Positions 57,771 through 64,000 of a stretch of DNA of 64,000 bases are shown here, in pieces. This DNA comes from Nocardioides sp. URHA0032 (GTDB lineage Bacteria > Actinomycetota > Actinomycetes > Propionibacteriales > Nocardioidaceae), in assembly GCF_000620645.1 (NCBI RefSeq), contig NZ_JIAV01000021.1, forward strand, positions 1 to 64,000, read 5' to 3'. The translations under genes and the position numbers were made by a program. Each line of letters begins with the position of its first letter. Positions within the stretch are counted from its first letter, which is position 1. The notes beneath the pieces were generated by a model. The model searched no databases. It was not told where the DNA came from and saw only the letters and a list, made by a program, of their open reading frames with translations.

Positions 57771-59171
57771 GTGGAGGAGCCGCACCCGGAGGCACTGCTC
57801 CGGGGGGTGTTCGATGCCGTCCCGGACGCCGTCGTCGTCGTCGACGGGAACGGCGCCATCGTGCTCGCCAACGCGCGGTGCGGTGCGGTGTTCGGTCGTG
57901 ATGCCGCCGCGCTCATCGGTGAGCCGATCGAGGTGCTGGTCCCGGAGCCGTTGCGCTCCACGGGGCTGGTCCGCCTGCCGGCACGCCGCGCGGACGGGAC
58001 GGAGTTCTCGGCCGAGATCTCGCTCGCGCCCATCCAGGTCGACGGCACGTCGTACGTCTCGGCGATCGTCCGTGACGTCACCGCCCGGGTCCGGGACGAG
58101 GAGCGGTTCCGCAGCCTGCTCGAGGCGGCGCCCGACCCGACGGTGATCGTGGACCGCGACGCGACGATCGTGCTGGCCAACAACCAGATGCAGGACGTGT
58201 TCGGCTACCCGCGGGCCGAGCTGGTCGGCCGGCCGGTCGACATCCTCGCCTCCACACCGGGGCCGGCCGAGGTGCGCGAGCGCATCGGCCGCTACCTCGT
58301 CGAGCCCGACCTGGTGCCGATGGGGTACACGCAGGAGTTCCGGATCCTGCACCACGCCGGGCACGAGGTGCCGGTGGAGATCGGCCTGTCGCCGCTGCAC
58401 ACCGACGAGGGCGTCCTCGTGTCGATCGCGGTGCGCGACGTGTCCGAGCGCCGACGGCTCGAGGTCGAGTCGCAGCAGCTGCGCGACGAGCTGATCGCGA
58501 CCGTGTCGCACGAGCTGCGCACCCCGCTCACCTCGATCATCGGCTACTCCGAGCTGATGGGAGACCTCGACGACGGCGACCTCAGCCGCCGCGCCCGCAA
58601 GCTGCTGGGCGTGATCGAGCGGAACGCCGAGCGCGAGCTGCAGCTCGTCGACGACCTGCTCACGATGGCCTACCTGGACGACAACCGGCTCCGCATCGAC
58701 CGGCGTGCCATCGACCTGGTCCCGCTCGCCCGCCAGGTCGCCGGCGACGCGAACCTCCGCGCCCGCGAGCGCGGCCTCGAGCTCACGCTGGTCGTGGCCG
58801 ACTCCGTCCAGGCCTACGGCGACTTCTACCGCCTCGTGCAGGTGCTGGAGAACCTGCTCACCAACGCCCTGAAGTTCACCGCGCCCGGCGGCCGGATCGA
58901 CGTGGCCGTGCGGAACGACGGGCCGATGGGGGTCCTCGAGGTGCGGGACACCGGCGTCGGCGTCAGCGCGGAGGAGAAGGAGAAGGTGTTCGACCGGCTC
59001 TACCGGGCGCCCTCCGCGATCCGCGGGCAGGTGCAGGGTGCGGGCCTGGGCCTGCCGATCGTGCGCGCGATCGTCGAGGCGCACGACGGCACCGTCGACG
59101 TCGAGAGCGAGGTCGGCGTCGGCACGGTCGTGCGTGTGTCGATCCCCCGCGAGCGGCCCGCCGACGGCTGA
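57771..59171 (+). CDS. Soluble PAS-PAS sensor histidine kinase
   Basis: A 466-residue kinase without transmembrane helices: two PAS domains (about residues 8-108 and 117-232, LLEAAPDPTVIVDRDATIVLANN), HisKA with His247 in [13 protein letters not shown] and a HATPase domain (LTNALKFTAPGG, DTGVGVS, GAGLGLPI). It senses an internal signal. No response regulator is adjacent, so it is an orphan here. The GTG start lies 6 nt after TAGGGT (57759-57764), whose TAG is the stop codon of the oxidase gene. Confidence 0.93.
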   Translation: MEEPHPEALLRGVFDAVPDAVVVVDGNGAIVLANARCGAVFGRDAAALIGEPIEVLVPEPLRSTGLVRLPARRADGTEFSAEISLAPIQVDGTSYVSAIVRDVTARVRDEERFRSLLEAAPDPTVIVDRDATIVLANNQMQDVFGYPRAELVGRPVDILASTPGPAEVRERIGRYLVEPDLVPMGYTQEFRILHHAGHEVPVEIGLSPLHTDEGVLVSIAVRDVSERRRLEVESQQLRDELIATVSHELRTPLTSIIGYSELMGDLDDGDLSRRARKLLGVIERNAERELQLVDDLLTMAYLDDNRLRIDRRAIDLVPLARQVAGDANLRARERGLELTLVVADSVQAYGDFYRLVQVLENLLTNALKFTAPGGRIDVAVRNDGPMGVLEVRDTGVGVSAEEKEKVFDRLYRAPSAIRGQVQGAGLGLPIVRAIVEAHDGTVDVESEVGVGTVVRVSIPRERPADG

Positions 59172-59190
59172 ACGTCCGGGCCGCCACGTC

Positions 59191-59505
59191 CTAGATGTCG
59201 GCGACCCCGACGACCGCGCGGGGGGAGATGGCGCCGTACACGTGCGGGAAGGTCTCGTCCACGCCGGGCGCCGGCGGCTCCTCCACGACGGGTACGCCGA
59301 GCCGGTCGGTCTCGATCTCGAGCAGCACCAGCGGCTCGGTGACGTCGGCGTAGAACGCCGCGCGCACGCCCTCCCACTGGTCGGCGTGGCTCGCGTGGAT
59401 GTAGCCCTCCTCCGCGAGGGTCACGCCGCGGGTCGAGGTCGTGTAGGCGCCCTCGCGCTGCGCCCGCTCCCAGTCGGCGCGCGTCGCGATGTGGAAGATC
59501 CGCAT
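59191..59505 (-). CDS. DUF952 protein
   Basis: A 104-residue protein with the DUF952 pattern: MRIFHIATRADWERAQREG, FIHASHADQ-like YIHASHADQWEG, LLEIETDRLG and the C-terminal FPHVYGAI. Function unknown; the fold is related to enzyme-like toxin domains. It follows the DinB-like gene at 4 bp and probably shares its mRNA. Confidence 0.88.
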   Translation of the reverse strand: MRIFHIATRADWERAQREGAYTTSTRGVTLAEEGYIHASHADQWEGVRAAFYADVTEPLVLLEIETDRLGVPVVEEPPAPGVDETFPHVYGAISPRAVVGVADI

Positions 59506-59509
59506 GCGC

Positions 59510-59962
59510 TCATCGTCTCAGTACGCCGACCTGGTCGGCGTACCAGCGGATGCCGGTGAGGTGCACGGCGATCTCGCGCAGCGTCCAGCTGTCGCCGCGG
59601 GGAACGTCCCACTCGGCCGGGCCCGCGGCGGCGATGCGCAGCGCGAAGGTGCGGCCGAGCCGCCGCAGCCGCTGGTGCGCCTCGTCGAGGTCGATCTCGG
59701 TGAACCGCGCCCAGTCCGCGTCGACGGTCACCAGGCTGGCGTGCCAGCGATCCGGCTCGGTCGGGACGCCGGTCAGCAGCGCCTCGACCTCGGCGAGGTG
59801 GTCGACCAGGTGGTCGGCGATCCGGCGGACGGCCTTGTGCGGCGTGTAGACCCGGTCGCCGTCCTCGCTCACCGCTGGCCGGCCGTCCCAGGCGAGCCAG
59901 GTCGCCGCCACCTCCAGGCAGTGCTCGACGGCGTCCTCGACCTGCGTCCCGGGGTTCTCCAT
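59510..59962 (-). CDS. DinB/mycothiol-dependent-isomerase-like protein
   Basis: A 150-residue helical protein with the DinB-like layout: HKAVRRIADHLVDHLAEVEALL in the first half and WTLREIAVHLTGIRWYADQVGVL at the end, with three His (HLVDH, VHL) that could bind a metal. Many actinobacterial members use mycothiol as a cofactor. ATG 59962 is 7 nt after TACGGT (minus strand), so its mRNA is probably leaderless. It is divergent from the ArsR gene and precedes DUF952. Confidence 0.75.
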   Translation of the reverse strand: MENPGTQVEDAVEHCLEVAATWLAWDGRPAVSEDGDRVYTPHKAVRRIADHLVDHLAEVEALLTGVPTEPDRWHASLVTVDADWARFTEIDLDEAHQRLRRLGRTFALRIAAAGPAEWDVPRGDSWTLREIAVHLTGIRWYADQVGVLRR

Positions 59963-60027
59963 GCCGGCGACCGTAGGGCCCGGACGCTTCGGTCCGGGAC
60001 GAAGCGTGCGCGGCGTAGCCTCGCGGG

Positions 60028-60720
60028 GTGCACGACACCGACCTCGCCGCGACCGGCGCGCTGATCGGGGACCCGAGCCGGGCCCGGATGCTCGACGCGC
60101 TGATGGGTGGTCGCGCGCTCGCCGCCGGGGAGCTCGCGCGGATCGCCGGTGTCGGCGCCTCCACCGCGAGCGAGCACCTCGCCCGGCTCCGGGACGGCGG
60201 CCTGGTCGAGGTCGTGGCCCACGGCCGGCACCGGTACTACCGGATCGCCGGGCCCGACGTCGGCGCGGCCCTCGAGGCGCTGTCGCAGGTGGCTCCGCCC
60301 CGGCCGGTCCGGTCGCTGCGCCAGTCCGGCCACGCCCAGGCGCTCGGGTTCGCCCGCACCTGCTACGACCACCTCGCCGGAGCGTGCGGCGTGGCACTGC
60401 ACGACGCGATGATCGACCGCGGCTGGCTGACCCGCGCGTACGACGTCACGCCGGCCGGCCACGCCGGACTGGCCGGCTGGGGTGTCGACGTCGGCGCGGC
60501 CCGTGCTCGGCGCCGTTCGTTCGCGAGGCCGTGCCTGGACTGGACCGAGCGCCGCCCGCACCTGGCGGGGTCGCTCGCCGCCGGGATCACCGACGGACTG
60601 GTGGAGCGCGGGTGGTTCGTGCGCCGCTCCGCCGACTCCCGCGCGCTCCGCCTCACCGACGCCGGCCGCGCCGGGATGCAGGCGCTGGGCTGCGACCTCA
60701 GCCCTTCCGCCACACGCTGA
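60028..60720 (+). CDS. ArsR-family winged-helix regulator with C-terminal domain
   Basis: A 230-residue regulator. The first 90 residues are an ArsR-type winged helix (ARMLDALMGGRALAAGELARIAGVGASTASEHLARLRDGGLVE); the rest is a helical domain with Cys (HLAGACGVALHDAMI) and a second winged-helix-like end. Such two-domain ArsR proteins sense metals or small molecules. GTG 60028 lies 6 nt after TAGCCT. It is divergent from the DinB-like gene and may regulate it. Its end overlaps the convergent methyltransferase gene by 23 bp. Confidence 0.85.
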   Translation: MHDTDLAATGALIGDPSRARMLDALMGGRALAAGELARIAGVGASTASEHLARLRDGGLVEVVAHGRHRYYRIAGPDVGAALEALSQVAPPRPVRSLRQSGHAQALGFARTCYDHLAGACGVALHDAMIDRGWLTRAYDVTPAGHAGLAGWGVDVGAARARRRSFARPCLDWTERRPHLAGSLAAGITDGLVERGWFVRRSADSRALRLTDAGRAGMQALGCDLSPSATR

Positions 60721-61429
60721 CGTGCCTGGTCGACGCTCCGGTGAACTCCGAGCGGTCCCAGTCGGCCCAGCGGTGCGCGAGCCGCATCCCGGCGATCCGG
60801 GCCATCAGGTCGAGCTCGGCGGGCCAGACGTAGCGGAACGGCACGCTGCTGCGGCGGTACGTCGTACCGTCCGTGGACGAGTAGTGGTGCGACCACATCA
60901 GCTGGGTGGCGGTGTCGTACTCGTCGATCCCGACGTGGCCGTCGGTGTGGTCGAAGACCGCGAAGCGCTCGCTGCCCGGCAGCCGCCGGAGGATCGGCAC
61001 GCCGTTCTCGACCACGAAGAAGCCGCCGGGCTCGAGGTGCCGCGCGGCGTTCTCGAACACCGCGACCTGGTCGTCCTGCGTGGTGACGTTCCCGATCGTG
61101 TTGAAGACCAGGTACGCGAGCCGGAAGCGGCCCTCGGCGGTCGCCTCGGTCATGTCACCGATCGTCACGTCGATCAGGTCGCCGCCAGGCTTCGCCCGGA
61201 GCTGCGCGACCATCGCCTCCGACAGCTCGATGCCGTGCACGTGGACGCCGCGCTGGGCCAGCGGGATCGCGACCCGGCCGGTGCCGACCGCCAGCTCCAG
61301 CGCCGGCCGGCCGCCGGCGAGCTCGGCCAGCAGGTCGACGGTCGGCCCGAGCACCTCGGGGGCGAACATCTCGGCCGAGCCCTCGTCGTACCGCTCGGCT
61401 ACCTCGGTGTCGAAGTGGTTCTCACGCAT
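60698..61429 (-). CDS. SAM-dependent class I methyltransferase
   Basis: A 243-residue methyltransferase: the SAM motif is ALELAVGTGRVAIPLAQRG, followed by VHGIELSEAMVAQLRAK and VTIGDMTEA, plus LVFNTIGNVT and FVVENGVP. Substrate unknown. CACGAT lies 6 nt before the ATG (minus strand). Its 3' end overlaps the ArsR gene by 23 bp in opposite directions. Confidence 0.88.
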   Translation of the reverse strand: MRENHFDTEVAERYDEGSAEMFAPEVLGPTVDLLAELAGGRPALELAVGTGRVAIPLAQRGVHVHGIELSEAMVAQLRAKPGGDLIDVTIGDMTEATAEGRFRLAYLVFNTIGNVTTQDDQVAVFENAARHLEPGGFFVVENGVPILRRLPGSERFAVFDHTDGHVGIDEYDTATQLMWSHHYSSTDGTTYRRSSVPFRYVWPAELDLMARIAGMRLAHRWADWDRSEFTGASTRHVSVWRKG

Positions 61430-61472
61430 CCGGCCATCGTGGTCGGGTGACCGCTGGGGCGCGACCGAGTTT

Positions 61473-61524
61473 CGGGTCGTCCGCCCGAGGGCGGCGTATG
61501 ACCGCGCGAGAGGCGGACGACCCG
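61473..61524. terminator. Hairpin behind nucS
   Basis: CGGGTCGTCCGCC and GGCGGACGACCCG (13-bp arms, 26-nt loop). The right arm ends one base beyond the nucS stop (61526). A terminator is likely; no T-tract. Confidence 0.6.
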
Positions 61525-61525
61525 G

Positions 61526-62203
61526 TCAGAACAGCCGGTGGGAGGGGTCGTCCAGGCCGCGCAGGGCGTCGTAGTCGACGACCGCGCAGGCGATGCCGCG
61601 GTCCGATGCGAGGACGCGCGCCTGCGGCTTGATCTCTTGCGCGGCGAAGATGCCCCGCACGGGGGAGATGAGAGGGTCGCGGTTGAGGAGCTCGAGGTAG
61701 CGCGTGAGCTGCTCGACGCCGTCGATCTCGCCACGGCGCTTGATCTCGACCGCGACGGAGTGCCCGTCGGAGTCGCGGCACATCAGGTCGACCGGGCCGA
61801 TGGCGGTGGGGTACTCCCGACGGACCAGCGTGAGGCCGGGGGAGAGGGTCGCGGGGTGGTCGGCCAGCAGCTCCTGGAGGTGCTTCTCGACCCCGTCCTT
61901 CTGCAGGCCCGGGTCGATCCCGAGCTCGTGGGTCGACTCGTGGAGGACCTCCTCGATGAGGATCCGCAGGGTGTCGTCGCTCTTGGGGTTGGTCACGGTC
62001 CACTCGACCTGGCCGTCCTCGGTGGTGCCCTCCCGGAACGAGCACGGCGGCGACATCCAGTTCAGCGGCTTGTACGAGCCGCCGTCGGCGTGCACGAGCA
62101 CGGATCCGTCCGCCTTGATCATCAGCACCCGGGTCGCCATCGGGAGATGGGCGGTCAGGCGCCCCGCGTAGTCGACCTGGCACCTGGCTACGACGAGTCT
62201 CAC
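61526..62203 (-). CDS. nucS: Mismatch-specific endonuclease NucS (EndoMS)
   Basis: Cuts both strands at mismatched bases and gives actinobacteria their mismatch repair without MutS/L. 225 residues, the normal length. N-terminal beta domain ([49 protein letters not shown], in strands) and C-terminal RecB-like nuclease with Asp of [23 protein letters not shown] (D-x-EIK metal site). C-terminus DDPSHRLF could contact the sliding clamp. GTG start; TAGATT is 8 nt upstream on the minus strand, overlapping the -10 of the divergent GNAT gene. Confidence 0.95.
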   Translation of the reverse strand: MRLVVARCQVDYAGRLTAHLPMATRVLMIKADGSVLVHADGGSYKPLNWMSPPCSFREGTTEDGQVEWTVTNPKSDDTLRILIEEVLHESTHELGIDPGLQKDGVEKHLQELLADHPATLSPGLTLVRREYPTAIGPVDLMCRDSDGHSVAVEIKRRGEIDGVEQLTRYLELLNRDPLISPVRGIFAAQEIKPQARVLASDRGIACAVVDYDALRGLDDPSHRLF

Positions 62204-62211
62204 GGGCGACG

Positions 62212-62221
62212 AATCTACAGT
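62212..62221. promoter_or_regulatory. Overlapping divergent -10 elements of nucS and the GNAT gene
   Basis: AATCTACAGT holds TAGATT on the minus strand (8 nt before the nucS GTG) and TACAGT on the plus strand (7 nt before the GNAT GTG 62229). Only 25 bp separate the two start codons, so RNA polymerase can probably use one direction at a time. Confidence 0.5.
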
Positions 62222-62228
62222 GGCATCC

Positions 62229-62720
62229 GTGCTGGAGATCAGGCCCGCCACGCGCGAGGACCTCGACGCGCTCACCGAGATCGAGTGCGAGGCGGACCAG
62301 CTGTTCGTCCCGCTGCTCGGGCCCCTGCCGTGGCGGCCGACGCCCGGCACCTGGCGGTACGGCGTGGCCGGCTTCCTCCGGGTCGCGGGCGAGCCGCCGG
62401 TCGGGTTCGCGCACGTCCTGGAGCTCGAGGGCATCGCCCACCTCGAGCAGCTCGCCGTACGCCCGGGCCACCAGCGGCACGGCACCGGCGGCGCCCTGGT
62501 CCGCGCCTCGCTCGCCGAGGCCGGCCGGCGCGGGTACGACGCCCTCTCGCTCTGCACGTTCGCCGACGTGCCGTGGAACGCGCCGTTCTATCGGTCCCTC
62601 GGCTTCGAGGAGCTCACCGTGCTGACCCCGGTGCACCGGGCGATGCAGGAGAAGGAGGAGCTGCTCGGCCTCCCGGCGTACGGCCGTCGCCTCGTGATGA
62701 GCGCTCCCACAGCAACATGA
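62229..62720 (+). CDS. GNAT-family acetyltransferase
   Basis: A 163-residue acetyl-CoA-dependent acyltransferase. [23 protein letters not shown] at the start, the acetyl-CoA pyrophosphate loop [15 protein letters not shown], and [13 protein letters not shown] at the end. GTG 62229 is chosen as a leaderless start; GTG 62220 would add three residues. Substrate unknown. It is divergent from nucS by 25 bp. Confidence 0.88.
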   Translation: MLEIRPATREDLDALTEIECEADQLFVPLLGPLPWRPTPGTWRYGVAGFLRVAGEPPVGFAHVLELEGIAHLEQLAVRPGHQRHGTGGALVRASLAEAGRRGYDALSLCTFADVPWNAPFYRSLGFEELTVLTPVHRAMQEKEELLGLPAYGRRLVMSAPTAT

Positions 62721-62729
62721 ACGTTCCAA

Positions 62730-62746
62730 GTTACTCGCGAGTGAAC
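62730..62746. promoter_or_regulatory. Candidate operator of the 3-hydroxyacyl-CoA dehydrogenase gene
   Basis: GTTACTCGCGAGTGAAC: the core ACTCGCGAGT is a perfect palindrome and the flanks differ at one pair. It lies 45 bp upstream of the dehydrogenase start; TACGCC at 62747 is a weak -10. A fatty-acid-catabolism repressor is a plausible binder. Confidence 0.45.
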
Positions 62747-62790
62747 TACGCCACTGCCACAGCGGGTTGCCCCGTGCAACCATGCGCGGC

Positions 62791-64000
62791 ATGACCTCTC
62801 AGGCCCCGGAAGCGCGCTCCTTCTCGACCATCGGCGTCATCGGCCTCGGCACCATGGGCGCCGGCATCGCCGAGGTGTTCGCCCGCAACGGGTACGCCGT
62901 CGTCGGGGTCGAGAAGGACGACGAGGGCCTCGCCCGCGGTCGCCAGTACCTCGAGCACTCCACGGCCCGCGCCGTGAAGCGGGAGAAGATGACCGAGGCC
63001 GAGCAGGCCGAGCTGCTCGGGCGGATCACGTTCACGACCTCGCTCAAGGACCTCACCGACGCCGACCTGGTGGTCGAGGCGGTCGTGGAGTCCCTGGAGA
63101 CCAAGAAGGCACTCTTCCGCGACCTCGACGCGATCGTCTCGCAGGAGGCCGTCCTCGCCACCAACACCTCGAGCCTCTCGGTCACCGAGATCTCGACCGC
63201 CAACTCGCGCCCGGGCCGGGTCATCGGCGTGCACTTCTTCAACCCGGCGCCGGTGCAGGACCTGGTCGAGATCGTGCGCACGGTCGTCACCGAGGACCAG
63301 GTGCTGGCCGACACCAAGGCGCTCGTGGAGGCGCTCGGCAAGAACCCGGTCGTCTGCGGCGACAAGGCCGGCTTCATCGCGAACACGCTGCTGTTCGGCT
63401 ACCTCAACCACGCGGTGTCGATGTACGAGGGCCGCTACGCCAGCCGCGAGGACATCGACGCGGCGATGCGGTTCGGCTGCGGCTACCCGATGGGCCCGCT
63501 GGCGCTGCTCGACCTGATCGGGCTCGACACGGCGTACGAGATCCTCGAGACGATGTACCGCCAGGGCCGCGACCGACTGCACGCGCCGTCCCCGATCCTC
63601 AAGCAGATGGTCACCGCCGGCTGGCTCGGCCGGAAGACCGGCCGCGGCTTCTACACCTACGAGGCGCCGGACAGCCCGGTCGTCGTCGCGGACGACCGGA
63701 CGCCGTCCGTCGACGCGAGGCCCGAGCTGCGGCACGACGTCAAGCAGGTCGGCGTCGTGGGCACCGGCACCATGGCGAGCGGCATCGTCGAGGTGTTCGC
63801 GAGGAGCGGGTACGACGTGCTGGTGGTCGGCCGCGGACAGGACAAGGTCGACGGGGTCCTCGCGACCGTCACCCGCAACTTCGACAAGCAGATCCAGCGC
63901 GGCCGTGCGACCGAGGAGGCGAAGGCCGAGGTGCTGGCCCGGATCACGGGCAGCACGTCGCTCGACGACCTCGCAGCGGCGGACATCGTGGTGGAGGCGA
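62791..64000 (+). CDS. 3-Hydroxyacyl-CoA dehydrogenase with duplicated NAD domain (cut by window edge)
   Basis: At least 403 residues are visible and the frame is still open at the window end. First unit: Rossmann motif VIGLGTMGAGIAEVFARNG, NTSSLSVTEIS, the catalytic His in VIGVHFFNPAPV and the C-terminal domain (GFIANTLLFGYLNHAV, YPMGPLALLDLIGLD). A second NAD domain starts near residue 318 (VGVVGTGTMASGIVEVFARSG). This double-domain form oxidises 3-hydroxybutyryl- or longer acyl-CoA in beta-oxidation or butyrate metabolism. ATG 62791 or 62782 are both possible; neither has a clear ribosome site. Fits with the mutase at 50380 in short-chain acyl-CoA metabolism. Confidence 0.9.
   Translation, partial: MTSQAPEARSFSTIGVIGLGTMGAGIAEVFARNGYAVVGVEKDDEGLARGRQYLEHSTARAVKREKMTEAEQAELLGRITFTTSLKDLTDADLVVEAVVESLETKKALFRDLDAIVSQEAVLATNTSSLSVTEISTANSRPGRVIGVHFFNPAPVQDLVEIVRTVVTEDQVLADTKALVEALGKNPVVCGDKAGFIANTLLFGYLNHAVSMYEGRYASREDIDAAMRFGCGYPMGPLALLDLIGLDTAYEILETMYRQGRDRLHAPSPILKQMVTAGWLGRKTGRGFYTYEAPDSPVVVADDRTPSVDARPELRHDVKQVGVVGTGTMASGIVEVFARSGYDVLVVGRGQDKVDGVLATVTRNFDKQIQRGRATEEAKAEVLARITGSTSLDDLAAADIVVEA

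Overview
The window is a very GC-rich stretch of chromosome from an actinobacterium, most likely Nocardioides or another member of the Nocardioidaceae. The evidence is the fused 2-oxoglutarate decarboxylase/dehydrogenase (Kgd), the NucS mismatch endonuclease, a nickel superoxide dismutase with its maturation protease, a DUF2550 gene behind the ATP synthase operon, frequent GTG/TTG starts, and many start codons lying 6-8 nt after a TANNNT hexamer, as in leaderless actinobacterial mRNAs. The genus is inferred; no rRNA is present.

Left part (1-19,050). It opens with the C-terminal end of a tyrosine recombinase. Then come the sodN/sodX pair, a malic enzyme, an oxidoreductase/SDR pair, and a TetR-controlled operon of a ferredoxin reductase and a membrane fatty-acid desaturase. 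Small membrane proteins and a sulfatase/TetR operon follow, then a remnant of an M1 peptidase, kgd, a lipoprotein/LCP pair, and a large secreted protein of unknown function.

Central backbone (19,290-43,040). The order is tRNA-Arg(CCG), argS-lysA-hom-thrC-thrB, rho, a response regulator/histidine kinase pair, rpmE-prfA-prmC-Sua5-wecA, and the complete ATP synthase operon (atpZ/I, I, B, E, F, H, A, G, D, C) followed by DUF2550. This order matches the argS-to-atpC region of Mycobacterium tuberculosis, with the two-component pair inserted between rho and rpmE. The lysine/threonine genes overlap by 4 bp and are probably co-translated. Release-factor, RF-methylation and tRNA-threonylcarbamoylation genes form a second overlapping run. 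A sequence matching the Rex (NADH/NAD+ sensor) operator lies upstream of the ATP synthase genes.

Right part (43,097-64,000). A BBE-type flavoenzyme, a giant AfsR/SARP-like regulator and an MFS exporter form a divergent accessory locus with three 11-bp direct repeats between the divergent genes. Next come a corrinoid adenosyltransferase, a STAS protein and an ethylmalonyl-CoA mutase-type B12 enzyme that would use the adenosyltransferase's product. A DtxR/IdeR-like iron box precedes a small Cys-rich protein and a ferritin. Exported proteins, a D-amino-acid oxidase-like enzyme, a PAS histidine kinase, small regulators, nucS, a GNAT acetyltransferase and the start of a double-domain 3-hydroxyacyl-CoA dehydrogenase complete the window.

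The most unusual non-coding features are a pair of about 82-bp double-hairpin repeats in opposite orientation (11,741 and 52,418), a perfect loopless 48-bp palindrome at a stop codon (43,039), other stop-anchored long palindromes, and a tandem 11-bp repeat that places stop codons in all frames behind atpC.
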